A DNA stretch of 64,000 nucleotides from Ewingella sp049889095 (GCA_049889095.1 JBLJFK010000001.1), one strand, 5' to 3'. Counted from the stretch's first letter, positions 16,585-25,944 are shown. Notes: a model not told the origin generated them from the letters alone. Made by a program: numbers and translations.

Positions 16585-18351
16585 TTATCCTGCCGCTGCG
16601 CTGCGCCGGATTAGATTGGTTTTCTGTCCATTTTTGATAACAGTATCCGGAGGAGTTTCAGGCACCAGCGCGTCCGGGGCGATGTTCATATGGTTGAGTA
16701 CTTGCCCCATAATTTGGCCGAATATCGGACCGGCAACGGAACCACCAAAGTGTTTACCTGCCTGCGGGTTGTTAACCATAACCACCAGAGCGATACGTGG
16801 GTTACTGGCCGGTGCAACACCGGCCGTGTAGTTGATGTAGCCGCCATCATATTTGCCACTGGCGCCCATTTTTTCAGCCGTACCGGTTTTGATCGCCAGA
16901 CGATAGCCGGGCACGGCGGCGCTGAGGCCCGATCCACCGGGCAGGGCATCGCTTTCCATCATATGTACCACGGTTTGCACCACATCCTGAGACATCACCC
17001 GGGTACCCAGTACAGGCGGAGTAACCTTGGTGATCGACAGGGGCCGATAAATACCGAGCGCCCCGATAGTGGCGTATTCGCGGGCGATTTGCAGCGGCGT
17101 GACGCGTAGCCCATAGCCGAACGAGAAAGTCGCGCGTTCAATGTCTGCCCAGCGTTCACGGTGCAGTGGAAAATAACCGCTGCTCTCGCCACCAATACCG
17201 AGATCGGTGGTTTTGCCAAGGCCAAATGACTGATAAAGCTGCACCAACACCTGCGCAGGCATGGCCAGGGCGATATGTGACACCGCAATGTCACTGGATT
17301 TCTGTAGCACGCCGGTAATGGTTAAGGCTGGCCAATGGCCGACATCTTTAATCAGGTGACCGTTGACGCTGTAGGGATGGGTATCGAGCACCGAGTCAGG
17401 ACGTATCATCTTGCGCGCCAGACCGGCCATCACCACCAGTGGTTTCACCGTTGAGCCGGGCTCAAAGCTGTCACTGATCGCGACGTTGCGCATGTCTTTG
17501 GGCTGCACGCCAGCATAGTTGTTTGGATTGTAGGATGGATAGGAGGCCATGCCGAGGATCTCGCCGGTATTTACGTCCACCAACACCGCTGCGCCAGAAT
17601 CGGCCTGGTTCTGTATCACACCGGCGCTCAGGCGCGAATACATCACGTACTGCATATAGCTGTCTATACTCAGATTGATCGTGGGAGGTTGTTGTGGTGG
17701 AACCTCTTTCAGGATACCAATCACATTGCCATGACCATCCTGACGGTACTCTCGCATACCCGGCTTGCCTTCCAGCAGCGAGTTAAAACCTTTCTCTATA
17801 CCGTTCAGGCCTTCATTATCAGTACCTACGACACCGACCAGGTTGGCTGCCGCCTCGCTCATTGGATAATACCGGCTGTCATCATGTCGGCTGGTGACGC
17901 CGCCCAGATGCAACTGACCGATATCATTGGCGATACCCTGTTCCACTTTGCGCCCAAGATAGACAAAGCGGCGCTGTGGGTCGCTGGTGATAGTCTGCTG
18001 TAGTTGTGACAGCGGCATATTCAGCGCCGAGGCCAGATACTGCCATTTCGGGCTGTTAAGGTCGCTGTGTAACTGCAGGATGCGGAAGGGGTCTGCGATA
18101 ATATCTTTTGACGCGACGCTCAGTGCCAGTGGATGCCCGTTGCGGTCAGCGATGGTCGCGCGATCGGCGGGAATGATCGTGGAGCGCAGCGAGCGTTGAT
18201 CCGCCTGGCGTTCCAGCATAGGGCGGTTAAGTAATTGCAAATAACCCACGCGAGCCAGCAGAAATACCATGCAACAGACGATACCCAGGCAAATCAGGGC
18301 AAAACGTTTGGAATAGAAATGAGGTTGTGCATTGGGTTTTTTCGGGGGCAT
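16585..18351 (-). CDS. Class B penicillin-binding protein, FtsI/PBP3 paralogue
   Basis: A 588-residue peptidoglycan transpeptidase homologous to FtsI. One N-terminal membrane helix (FALICLGIVCCMVFLLARVG) is followed by the class B dimerisation domain (ADRATIADRNGHPLALSVAS) and the transpeptidase domain with SxxK in FEPGSTVKPLVVM, SxN-like SSD in LQKSSDIAVSHIA, and KTG in LAIKTGTAEKMG. It is not in the mra/dcw cluster, so it is probably a second PBP3 like the acid-pH enzyme PBP3SAL of Salmonella. I choose ATG 18351 (MPPKKPNAQPHFYSK), the normal FtsI-like start; a GTG at 18441 would add 30 residues with no family support. No division genes adjoin. Confidence 0.85.
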   Translation of the reverse strand: MPPKKPNAQPHFYSKRFALICLGIVCCMVFLLARVGYLQLLNRPMLERQADQRSLRSTIIPADRATIADRNGHPLALSVASKDIIADPFRILQLHSDLNSPKWQYLASALNMPLSQLQQTITSDPQRRFVYLGRKVEQGIANDIGQLHLGGVTSRHDDSRYYPMSEAAANLVGVVGTDNEGLNGIEKGFNSLLEGKPGMREYRQDGHGNVIGILKEVPPQQPPTINLSIDSYMQYVMYSRLSAGVIQNQADSGAAVLVDVNTGEILGMASYPSYNPNNYAGVQPKDMRNVAISDSFEPGSTVKPLVVMAGLARKMIRPDSVLDTHPYSVNGHLIKDVGHWPALTITGVLQKSSDIAVSHIALAMPAQVLVQLYQSFGLGKTTDLGIGGESSGYFPLHRERWADIERATFSFGYGLRVTPLQIAREYATIGALGIYRPLSITKVTPPVLGTRVMSQDVVQTVVHMMESDALPGGSGLSAAVPGYRLAIKTGTAEKMGASGKYDGGYINYTAGVAPASNPRIALVVMVNNPQAGKHFGGSVAGPIFGQIMGQVLNHMNIAPDALVPETPPDTVIKNGQKTNLIRRSAAAG

Positions 18352-18519
18352 GGTCGCTTCGCAAGTCGTTGACGCTGATGTTGCCAAAGAACGAAGAACC
18401 AGACGGTAAATAAGCTTATTAATGCAGCATAAACCCGGCACTCATCATTCTGATTGATAATGAATTTTGTATCGTGCCCATATTATAATAAGCGGTTGCC
18501 GGGTTATGTTTATTTGAGT

Positions 18520-18670
18520 TGCGCTTTGTAAGCAAATACAAATGCTCTGCATCCTTCGCGCCGCAGCGTTGTTGGCCGCGCTTTCTCACCCGAATCACTG
18601 ACCGATGTCAGCTCACCGGGATTCGGCAGCTTGCCGCCTTGCTGCAACACGAATAATTTTGAGCAGCTCT
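18520..18670. repeat. Intergenic repeat copy flanked by a short duplication
   Basis: CACCCGAATCACTGACCGAT, TCAGCTCACCGGGATTC and TTGCCGCCTTGCTGCAA match the copies at 32008-32125 and 25945-26060. Two near-identical pieces of about 25 bp beginning GCTCTGCATCCTTC (18543 and 18666) flank the core. It lies between the PBP and dinI-like genes, which are both on the minus strand. Confidence 0.65.
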
Positions 18671-18701
18671 GCATCCTTCACGCCGCAGCGGCGAAAAGGA
18701 T

Positions 18702-18944
18702 TTACTCAACCGATAGCCATTCATCGGCTTCGTCGAACATCGCTTCCAGCATCTGATTGAGATGTGAACGATCCTGCTTGCTGGCACCCGATGTGTTCAG
18801 GCCGTTTGCCTGCATCGGTTTTACTTTGACTTCAGCATCAGGATACAGGCGATGGACGCGCTTGGTCAGCTCAGCCTTGATTTTTTCGCTGGCGTCAGGG
18901 ACACCTGCCACATTTCGTTTGTCATAAACCAGTTCAACCAGCAT
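18702..18944 (-). CDS. DinI-family SOS protein
   Basis: An 80-residue DinI-family protein, the usual size. Family features: the beta-strand start MLVELVYDKRN, the LTKRVHRLYPDAEVKVKPMQ block and the acidic C-terminal helix LNQMLEAMFDEADEWLSVE. DinI proteins bind RecA filaments and modulate LexA and UmuD cleavage. A LexA box lies about 60 bp upstream (19006-19021), supporting SOS control. It is divergent from the scs operon. The symbol dinI is not assigned because enterobacteria often carry several DinI paralogues. Confidence 0.88.
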   Translation of the reverse strand: MLVELVYDKRNVAGVPDASEKIKAELTKRVHRLYPDAEVKVKPMQANGLNTSGASKQDRSHLNQMLEAMFDEADEWLSVE

Positions 18945-19005
18945 TACTCATCCCCTTCACGTTACAGCGGCGTTAGCCGCTTTTGCTTGCTGCAAGTAAA
19001 ATTAA

Positions 19006-19021
19006 CTGGCTAAATATACAG
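19006..19021. promoter_or_regulatory. LexA box upstream of the dinI-like gene
   Basis: CTGGCTAAATATACAG, extended to AACTGGCTAAATATACAGTA, differs from the SOS-box consensus CTGT-N8-ACAG by one core base and has the preferred AT-rich centre. Located between dinI-like (minus) and scsA (plus). Confidence 0.75.
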
Positions 19022-19052
19022 TAAAATTAGCAATTGCTCCAACAGTTTGAAC

Positions 19053-19067
19053 GTAAATTCCTGTAAT
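19053..19067 (+). promoter_or_regulatory. Candidate CpxR box upstream of scsA
   Basis: GTAAA-TTCCT-GTAAT fits the CpxR direct repeat GTAAA-N5-GTAAA with one mismatch and sits about 70 bp before scsA. Control of scsABCD by CpxR has been reported in Salmonella. Short motif, so moderate support only. Confidence 0.4.
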
Positions 19068-19134
19068 ACATAGCACGGAGGGTTTGTTAATTTTTTGTTG
19101 GAAGCTAGAATGGCGGCCGATATGATGAGGGCTA

Positions 19135-19512
19135 ATGAATAAACAACGCCGTTCCGCACTGATTTTTTTCTGCCTGGCAGCTTTGGTCATACTGACATGT
19201 ATGACCCAGCGCATCGCCGGGCTGAACGCGTTGGCTACAGCCCTGCAGTCCGATATGATCACGCAATCTGACTCCTCACTGACCACTGATAACTCTTCTG
19301 AAGCCGCTGCAATCCCTACGCCATGCGAGTTGGGCAGTAAATCCCTGTTGTCAGTTCCTCCTGTTATTCTTGAATTTGCGTTGCTGGCCCTGGGGTTATT
19401 ACTGGCATTTTTGTCTGCGGGCAATCTGGCCGCTATCCGCCTATATCTGCCTGATGTCGTTCCTGTTCCCCGCTTGCGGATACATCTGAGACTGTGCATC
19501 TTCCGTGAATAA
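19135..19512 (+). CDS. scsA: ScsA-like small membrane/periplasmic protein
   Basis: A 125-residue protein with an N-terminal hydrophobic helix (SALIFFCLAALVILTC), a hydrophilic stretch rich in Ser, Thr and Glu, a second hydrophobic segment (FALLALGLLLAFLSAG) and a short tail ending LRIHLRLCIFRE. The layout and C-terminal C-x-FRE ending resemble the first gene of scs operons, and its position 55 bp before scsB supports that. The sequence is too variable to be certain. ScsA is linked to copper and peroxide tolerance in Salmonella. Confidence 0.6.
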   Translation: MNKQRRSALIFFCLAALVILTCMTQRIAGLNALATALQSDMITQSDSSLTTDNSSEAAAIPTPCELGSKSLLSVPPVILEFALLALGLLLAFLSAGNLAAIRLYLPDVVPVPRLRIHLRLCIFRE

Positions 19513-19567
19513 AAACACACCTCCGTGATTGATTCGGATGTGAAGTTTTTATTTTTGGAGAAAATAT

Positions 19568-21598
19568 ATGCAAAGTGCCTTCAGGGCGGTCATTGCCTGC
19601 CTGTTGTTTTGGTTGCCGCAGCTTCACGCGGCTGATTCGGGCTGGGTGCAAAGCCCACATAATACCCACGTTAAAGTGCGTTTTCAGGCATATCCGTCGG
19701 ATACTGAAACCCAACTGCTGCTTTCTGTCAGTCTGGAAAAAAACTGGAAAACCTACTGGCGTTCGCCCGGTGAAGGCGGGGTGCCGCCCGTCATCGAATG
19801 GCAAAAGGGCACCACGTCAGCGCAGTGGTTCTGGCCCACTCCGTCCCGTTTTGATGTTGCTGGATTAACCACCCAGGGTTACCACGACGACGTAACTTTC
19901 CCTATCGTAATTCAGGGGAAGTCTCCCGCTTCTTTGTCCGGTACCCTGACTCTGCCTACCTGCAGTAACGTCTGCATTCTTACTGATTTTCCTTTCCGTC
20001 TTGACCTCTCTTCTGTGCAGGATCCCACCGATTTCTCGCAGCAGTTCACTATTGCTATGGGGCAGATTCCGATTACACAGGGATTAGTTGACAGCGCTTC
20101 TGCTGCTTACCGTCAGGGCAGTTTACTGATTTCAGCTACCCGCGCGCAGGGCTGGCAAAGTCCTGCACTGTTTATTGATGGGGTGGAAGGCAGTGCTTTT
20201 GGTAAACCGCTTATAAAAATGCACGGTGAGCAGTTGTCCGTGACCGTACCCGTTACTGACGAGTGGGGCGATGTTGCGGGGGACATTAGCGGAAAGGAGG
20301 TGAGCCTGGTACTCGCAGACCGCGGAATGGCGCAGCAGTTAGCCCTGCCAATTGGTCAAATCGCAGACAGCACTGGCGACGGCATTGCTCTTTGGCAGGT
20401 CGCACTCATGGCGCTGGCAGGAGGGCTGATCCTCAATATGATGCCCTGTGTTATGCCGGTATTAGGCATGAAACTGGGGAGTATTTTACAGGTTGAGCAG
20501 CGTGACCGAAAAAGCGTGCGGATGCAGTTCTTCGCCTCATCGGCAGGTATTATCACCTCGTTTCTGGCCCTCGCACTGCTGATGACGGTGCTGCGTTATG
20601 CCGATCAAACTCTCGGGTGGGGTATTCAGTTTCAGAACCCGTGGTTCATTGGGGTGATGGTGGTGGTGACTGCGCTGTTCACGGCCAATTTACTGGGACT
20701 GTTTGAAATCAATCTGTCTTCTGGCATGACCACTCGAATTGCCACGCAAAAACGCAGCGGATTGGCGGGTAATTTTGCCGAAGGTGCTTTTGCCACCTTA
20801 CTGGCAACGCCGTGTTCAGCTCCCTTTCTTGGTACCGCGGTGGCGTTTGCGCTGGCCGCACCGTTACCCGTGCTATGGGGATTATTCCTTATGTTGGGTA
20901 TTGGCATGAGCCTGCCGTGGTGGTTAATTGCCCTCTGGCCGGGGTTGGCAATGAGCCTGCCGCGACCAGGACGCTGGATGCTACGTCTGCGTGTAGCGCT
21001 GGGCGTGCTGATGCTGGCGGCTTGTCTGTGGTTGCTAAGTCTGATGCAAAACCATCTGAGTATCGAAACCGTTATTGGTATTGCTTTGATGATACTGCTG
21101 GCACTGGTGGTGGGGTCATTGAGGCGCTACGGCGGACGTAATACGGCAGTGGTGCTCTGTATCGGGATGCTGCTGGGTGGTCTGCTGATGCTGATAGCTG
21201 CGTTCTTTTTCAGCGGTAACAGCAGGCCGTTGCAGGATGCAGTGAATTGGCAACCCCTCTCCGAGCAAGCGATTAAGGATGCTCTAACCGAACATAAAGT
21301 GGTGTTTATTGATGTCACCGCTGACTGGTGCGTTACCTGTAAGGCTAATAAATTCAACGTACTGTTACGCGACGATGTGCAAAAGGCACTGAGTGATCAA
21401 CAGGTTGTGGCACTGCGCGGCGACTGGAGTCGTCCGTCGAAATCTATCGATAAGTTCTTGCAAATGCGCGGCAGCATCGCGGTTCCTTTTAACCAAATTT
21501 ATGGTCCGGGTATGACCTCTGGTGAAATCTTATCACCGCTGCTGACCCGTGATGCTGTTTTACAGGGGCTGAAAAATGCCCAAGGAGATAAACAATGA
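19568..21598 (+). CDS. scsB: DsbD-like disulfide reductase ScsB
   Basis: Membrane electron carrier of 676 residues that takes electrons from cytoplasmic thioredoxin and passes them to the periplasmic partners ScsC/ScsD. Domains: signal peptide (FRAVIACLLFWLPQLHAA), periplasmic N-terminal domain with LPTCSNVCILTDF, eight-helix transmembrane core with paired cysteines in MMPCVMPVLG and LATPCSAPFLG, and a C-terminal thioredoxin-like domain with DVTADWCVTCKAN. Cysteine pairs of all three domains are present. ATG 19568 has GGAG nine bases upstream. Overlaps scsC by ATGA. Confidence 0.93.
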   Translation: MQSAFRAVIACLLFWLPQLHAADSGWVQSPHNTHVKVRFQAYPSDTETQLLLSVSLEKNWKTYWRSPGEGGVPPVIEWQKGTTSAQWFWPTPSRFDVAGLTTQGYHDDVTFPIVIQGKSPASLSGTLTLPTCSNVCILTDFPFRLDLSSVQDPTDFSQQFTIAMGQIPITQGLVDSASAAYRQGSLLISATRAQGWQSPALFIDGVEGSAFGKPLIKMHGEQLSVTVPVTDEWGDVAGDISGKEVSLVLADRGMAQQLALPIGQIADSTGDGIALWQVALMALAGGLILNMMPCVMPVLGMKLGSILQVEQRDRKSVRMQFFASSAGIITSFLALALLMTVLRYADQTLGWGIQFQNPWFIGVMVVVTALFTANLLGLFEINLSSGMTTRIATQKRSGLAGNFAEGAFATLLATPCSAPFLGTAVAFALAAPLPVLWGLFLMLGIGMSLPWWLIALWPGLAMSLPRPGRWMLRLRVALGVLMLAACLWLLSLMQNHLSIETVIGIALMILLALVVGSLRRYGGRNTAVVLCIGMLLGGLLMLIAAFFFSGNSRPLQDAVNWQPLSEQAIKDALTEHKVVFIDVTADWCVTCKANKFNVLLRDDVQKALSDQQVVALRGDWSRPSKSIDKFLQMRGSIAVPFNQIYGPGMTSGEILSPLLTRDAVLQGLKNAQGDKQ

Positions 21599-22170
21599 AA
21601 ACGTTAATGCTGATTTTAATGATGGTTGTATCGCCGGTTTTACTGGCGCAGACGCCCGAGCAGATTTTGTTTAGCGATCCTGCTAGTCCACGCTTTGGGG
21701 CAAAAGATGCCCGGTTGACGCTGGTATCTTTTACTGATTACAACTGTCCGTACTGCAAACAGTTTGACCCACTGCTGGAGCGAGTAGTGAAGGAAAACCC
21801 CGACGTGGCGGTGGTCATTAAATTACTGCCATTTCGTGGTGCGAGTTCTATCAGTGCAGGCCGAGCTGCCTTGACGGTTTGGGAGCAGCAGCCGGACAAG
21901 TTCATGGCGTTGCACCAGCGGCTGATGGCGAAAAAGGGACCGCAGGATGAAGAAAGCATTGATGCTGCGATTGCCAAAGTCGGGTTGGCACCGGTGAAAG
22001 TCACGCCGGAAAGTTACTTACAACTGAAAACCAATGTTGAAGTGGCGGAAGTCCTGGGGATCCAAGGTACGCCTGCTACTATTATTGGCGATCAGCTGAT
22101 CGCGGGTGCTATCTCTTGGGATGATCTCAATATGTTGGTGGAAGCGCAGCTTGCGAAGGCGAAAAAATGA
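21595..22170 (+). CDS. scsC: Periplasmic thiol-disulfide protein ScsC
   Basis: DsbA/DsbG-like thioredoxin-fold protein of 191 residues with a signal peptide (TLMLILMMVVSPVLLAQ). The redox motif is CPYC in FTDYNCPYCKQFDPL; the cis-proline loop is IQGTPATIIGDQL. ScsC receives electrons from ScsB and protects or repairs periplasmic cysteines under copper or oxidative stress. Start overlaps the scsB stop (ATGA) and its own stop overlaps the scsD start (ATGA), indicating tight coupling. Confidence 0.93.
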   Translation: MKTLMLILMMVVSPVLLAQTPEQILFSDPASPRFGAKDARLTLVSFTDYNCPYCKQFDPLLERVVKENPDVAVVIKLLPFRGASSISAGRAALTVWEQQPDKFMALHQRLMAKKGPQDEESIDAAIAKVGLAPVKVTPESYLQLKTNVEVAEVLGIQGTPATIIGDQLIAGAISWDDLNMLVEAQLAKAKK

Positions 22171-22679
22171 CAAAAGTTAAACGTTGGGCACGCGAACTGA
22201 TTATCTGCGTGTTGCTTGTGATGGCGGTGCTGTTGGGCATGGATTTCCTGCGGGCACCGCAGGCACCGGCTGACTTTGGTAAGCAGCCACTGCAAACATT
22301 GGATGGCCACACGGTCACCCTCAACGAGAAAAGCCAGCAGCGGCCGCTGCTGGTTTATTTTTGGGCGACGTGGTGCGGCGTGTGCAAAATGACCACGCCT
22401 GATATCGGCAAGTTGGCCGCTAACGGTGAAAACGTGCTGACGGTGGCGCTGCGCTCAGGCGATGGTACTCAACTGGAGCGGTATCTTAAGGCCAAAGGTA
22501 TTGATATATCCGTGGTTAATGATCCGAATGGCGATATTTCGGCGCAGTGGGATATCGGCGTTACGCCAACGTTTGTGATTATTGACAAGGGCAGGGTGGT
22601 AAGCACGACGACAGGTTGGACGTCTTATTACGGGATGAAAGTGCGGTTATGGTTGGCCGCGCTATCACCCGTAGTTTAA
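22167..22679 (+). CDS. scsD: Membrane-anchored thioredoxin ScsD
   Basis: TlpA-like protein of 170 residues with one N-terminal membrane helix (LIICVLLVMAVLLGMDFL) and a periplasmic thioredoxin domain carrying CGVC in FWATWCGVCKMTTPD and the cis-Pro loop GVTPTFVIID. Fourth gene of the scs operon. The stop codon overlaps the convergent yejM stop, leaving no intergenic space. Confidence 0.92.
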   Translation: MTKVKRWARELIICVLLVMAVLLGMDFLRAPQAPADFGKQPLQTLDGHTVTLNEKSQQRPLLVYFWATWCGVCKMTTPDIGKLAANGENVLTVALRSGDGTQLERYLKAKGIDISVVNDPNGDISAQWDIGVTPTFVIIDKGRVVSTTTGWTSYYGMKVRLWLAALSPVV

Positions 22680-24457
22680 TCAGCAATAAACCGTTTTTCA
22701 TCGGTCAGAACCTGTAAGAGCAGTCCGAGATCCGGTTTTTGATCCTTGATACGTTTGCCATCAAGGTCATAGGCGCGGTAATCCCCATTCCTTTCTAGCT
22801 GTAATATCTGGGTTGGCGTGGTGATGATTAACGTGCCGTTTTTGCTGGTGGAGATCCAGTTATGCCTGCGTTTGGCCGCAAACAGGTCTTCACCCTGGGA
22901 GAAATCAGCAGGCGAGGTGGTGACATGTAACATGCGCTGCATCAGGGTTATCATCACGTCTTCGTGGTCGGTCAGTTTGTTGATGGACTGCGTCGGTGTG
23001 CCTGGCCAGTGGATCACTAACGGCACCCGCATCTGATCGCGGTTCATGGTATTGCCTGAACCCCAGGTCCCATTTTCATTCAGCTCGACACCATGCGCAG
23101 CGGTGATCACCACCACTGTTTTATCCAGAACGCCGCGATCTTTCAACCCCTGTAAAATTTCCGCAATTTGCTGATCGACTTGCTTTGCACCTTGCTGGTA
23201 ACGGTCGACGAAGGCTTTGCCCGTTGGCACCGCCTCATTTCCACGCAGCAGTGAAGCCGAGACGCCATTCAGGCTGACATAGGAGAACCACGGACGCGCA
23301 CTACGTGCATTCAGCCACTGCTGCCACTGCTGTGCAACCGGCGAATCAGGCTGATTGTTTGGCGCCGGCAACGAGAAATCGGCCAGCAAAGCCTGACGAT
23401 AAAGCGGATTGTTGAACCCATCGGACGAGAACAGGCCAAACTCGTAGCCTTGCTTCGCCAGTGATGTCATCAACACAGAAGGTTTACGCGCTGCAATAAT
23501 GCCTTCCATATAGGTGGGCGATATTCCATAGAACAGGCCGAAAAGGCCGGTATCAACGCGGTTTCCTGAGCTGTAATGCTGGTTAAAACTGACATTCTGC
23601 CGGGCGAATTCGGTCAGGGCAGGCATGTCTTTAGTCGCAGTCGAAGCATGGAGGCCATCGACCACGATCATTAATAAGTTATAGCCACTGCCTGAGTCGC
23701 GGAAATTGATGTCATTGAGGGGATACTCGACCGACAACGCTTCCGGATTACCTTGCTCAATCAGACGGTTTTGATAGGCCTGGGCATCGAGCAAACCATG
23801 CTTCTCAAGGAACTTACGGGCAGTCATCGGATAAGATAATGGCAGGTTTGAGCGCTGCATGGTGATTGGGCGATAGAAGTTGGCATCTGCCCAAATGTAC
23901 ATCAGATGTGAAGCAAAGAAGCTGACAATAAACAGTGCAACCAGCGGTTTGGCGAAATTACGGCGATTCAGACTGCGTAGCTTTTGCCACGCCCAGGTGC
24001 CAAATAACATTTCGATTAAGAAAATCACCGGCACGCAAATAAACATCAGTTGCCAGTCGCGGGCCAGCTCCCCCTGACCTGGGTTGACCACCAGTTCCCA
24101 CACTACCGGATTAATGTGCAGGTGGAAGCGGGTAAATACTTCGGTATCGACCAATAACAACGTCAGCCCGGCCGTGGCTAAAATCGCCGACAGGAAACGC
24201 AACAGACGTTGTGACATCACCACAAAGGTCAGCGGAAAGATGATCAACAGATAAGTGGAGAAACCGATAAAACTGAAATGCCCAAGCCAACTGACCAGCG
24301 CGTAAAGTCGCCCTTCAAGCGAAGAGGGCCAGTCAGAGACAAAAAGATAGCGGCTGCCGAGTCCAAGACTGAGCAGAATATTAAACAGGGCGAACCAGTG
24401 CCCCCAGCTGATCATCTGGGATACTTTTTCGCGATATTGCGGACTATTTGTCACCAT
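22676..24457 (-). CDS. yejM: Cardiolipin/LPS-regulating inner-membrane protein PbgA (LapC, YejM)
   Basis: A 593-residue essential-type protein that balances lipopolysaccharide synthesis through LapB/FtsH. Five N-terminal membrane helices (SQMISWGHWFALFNILLSLG onward) are followed by a sulfatase-like periplasmic domain with MIVVDGLHASTATKDMPAL and VVITAAHGVELNE, and the conserved end LLLQVLTDEKRFIA. The hydrolase metal-binding residues appear incomplete, as in E. coli YejM, which is not an active hydrolase. Follows yejL by 24 bp on the same strand. Confidence 0.95.
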   Translation of the reverse strand: MVTNSPQYREKVSQMISWGHWFALFNILLSLGLGSRYLFVSDWPSSLEGRLYALVSWLGHFSFIGFSTYLLIIFPLTFVVMSQRLLRFLSAILATAGLTLLLVDTEVFTRFHLHINPVVWELVVNPGQGELARDWQLMFICVPVIFLIEMLFGTWAWQKLRSLNRRNFAKPLVALFIVSFFASHLMYIWADANFYRPITMQRSNLPLSYPMTARKFLEKHGLLDAQAYQNRLIEQGNPEALSVEYPLNDINFRDSGSGYNLLMIVVDGLHASTATKDMPALTEFARQNVSFNQHYSSGNRVDTGLFGLFYGISPTYMEGIIAARKPSVLMTSLAKQGYEFGLFSSDGFNNPLYRQALLADFSLPAPNNQPDSPVAQQWQQWLNARSARPWFSYVSLNGVSASLLRGNEAVPTGKAFVDRYQQGAKQVDQQIAEILQGLKDRGVLDKTVVVITAAHGVELNENGTWGSGNTMNRDQMRVPLVIHWPGTPTQSINKLTDHEDVMITLMQRMLHVTTSPADFSQGEDLFAAKRRHNWISTSKNGTLIITTPTQILQLERNGDYRAYDLDGKRIKDQKPDLGLLLQVLTDEKRFIAD

Positions 24458-24481
24458 GAGAGGTTTTGGGCAAATGTTGGA

Positions 24482-24709
24482 TTAATGGGCTTTATCTTCT
24501 CTTATCGATGCTTGCAGTGCACTAGCAAAAGAGCCTCCAATGGCTTTTCGCTGCGCAGGTGCGACGCTGGTATTGATTAAGTTGGTCACCATATTACCCA
24601 AAACCATCAGTGAAAGATCGGTTGGGGTGCGGTGTTTTTCCAGTACATTGACCAGTTCAGAAAGGAGCTGTTCAACGTGTTCGTCACTGTAACGAGATGA
24701 TTGTGGCAT
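24482..24709 (-). CDS. yejL: UPF0352 protein YejL
   Basis: A 75-residue helical protein matching E. coli YejL (SRYSDEHVEQLLSELVNVLE, HRTPTDLSLMVLGNMVTNLI). Function unknown. Cotranscription with yejM is likely from the 24-bp spacing and conserved order. Confidence 0.95.
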   Translation of the reverse strand: MPQSSRYSDEHVEQLLSELVNVLEKHRTPTDLSLMVLGNMVTNLINTSVAPAQRKAIGGSFASALQASIREDKAH

Positions 24710-24938
24710 GGATTAATGTGCTCAAAGCCTGACAAAGTGCAATATCTTAACGTATCGTGGCATCAGTTTCTGCATTTTTATAACGTGGTGGGCGTTGAGA
24801 TATTGATGAGATGTATTTGTATGTGTTTCAGCAAGCAAGGCTTTGCGGTTGCAAGCATCACATATTCAATGTTTGAATACGCGCCATTGCATTGGATATC
24901 GATCCCAATTCCATCAAATTCCTAACCGGAGAAACCCC

Positions 24939-25943
24939 ATGAGCCTGGATATCGAGCAGATTGCTCTGCACCAGTTGAATAAGCGTGACGAGCAGACCCT
25001 TGATGTTGTGCTGCGCGATACTCTGTTAACCCCGAATGCGGCGGTTGAAGAGATGATGGCCGAGTTGCATCGCGTTTACAGCGCCAAGAGCAAAGCTTAC
25101 GGGTTATTTAATCAGGACAGCGAACTGGCCGTGGCGCTACGTAACTGCCGTAAGGGCGAAGAGGATTTTCTCGGTTTCAGCCGTGCTGCCACCGGACGTT
25201 TGCGCGACGAATTGTCGAAGTATCCGTTTGCCGAAGGCGGCGTGGTGCTGTTCTGCCATTACCGCTTCCTGGCAGTAGATTACTTGCTGATTGCCGTGCT
25301 TAACAGCCGCAGCAGCATGCGGGTGAATGAACAGCTGGATGTCAGCAGCATTCACTACCTTGATATCAACCATGCCGATATCGTGGCGCGCATTGATTTG
25401 ACCGAGTGGGAAACCAGCCCTGAATCCACGCGCTATTTAACCTTTCTCAAAGGTCGGGTCGGGCGCAAAGTCTCTGACTTTTTTATGGATTTTCTTGGCG
25501 CAGCCGAAGGTCTGGATACCAAAGCTCAAAACCGGGGCTTGTTGCAGGCGGTTGACGATTTCTGTGCCGAGGCTCAGCTCGACAAAAACGAACGCCAGAA
25601 CTACCGTCAGCAGGTTTACACTTATTGCAATGAGCAGTTGCAGACGGGCGAAGAGATCGCGCTCGATGATCTGTCCGAAGAACTGCCACCGTGGAATGAC
25701 AAGAAATTTAAAGAATTTACTCAGGAACAGGGTTATCAGTTGGAAGACACTTTCCCGGCTGACCGCAGCACCTTGCGTCAGCTGACTAAGTTTGCAGGAA
25801 GCGGGGGCGGTGTGAGTATTAACTTTGATGCGATGCTGATGGGTGAACGTATTTTTTGGGATCCGGCGACGGATACGTTGACGATTAAAGGCACGCCGCC
25901 CAATTTGCGCGACCAACTGCAGCGCCGGTCTGGAAATAAGTAA
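24939..25943 (+). CDS. yejK: Nucleoid-associated protein YejK (NdpA)
   Basis: A 334-residue member of the 37-kDa nucleoid-associated family. Matches E. coli YejK from MSLDIEQIALHQLNKRDEQT through FLGAAEGLDTKAQNRGLLQA to the PPNLRDQLQRR end. ATG 24939 has CGGAG eight bases upstream; an in-frame ATG at 24843 would add 32 residues without family support. Divergent from yejL, as in E. coli. Role in DNA binding is known but its biological job is unclear. Confidence 0.95.
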   Translation: MSLDIEQIALHQLNKRDEQTLDVVLRDTLLTPNAAVEEMMAELHRVYSAKSKAYGLFNQDSELAVALRNCRKGEEDFLGFSRAATGRLRDELSKYPFAEGGVVLFCHYRFLAVDYLLIAVLNSRSSMRVNEQLDVSSIHYLDINHADIVARIDLTEWETSPESTRYLTFLKGRVGRKVSDFFMDFLGAAEGLDTKAQNRGLLQAVDDFCAEAQLDKNERQNYRQQVYTYCNEQLQTGEEIALDDLSEELPPWNDKKFKEFTQEQGYQLEDTFPADRSTLRQLTKFAGSGGGVSINFDAMLMGERIFWDPATDTLTIKGTPPNLRDQLQRRSGNK

Positions 25944-25944
25944 C

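Noticed and set aside
22660..22700. Search for tRNA-Pro (proL), which lies beside yejM in E. coli
   Set aside because: No tRNA-like cloverleaf or TTCRANNC arm is present; yejM and scsD stop codons overlap, leaving no room.
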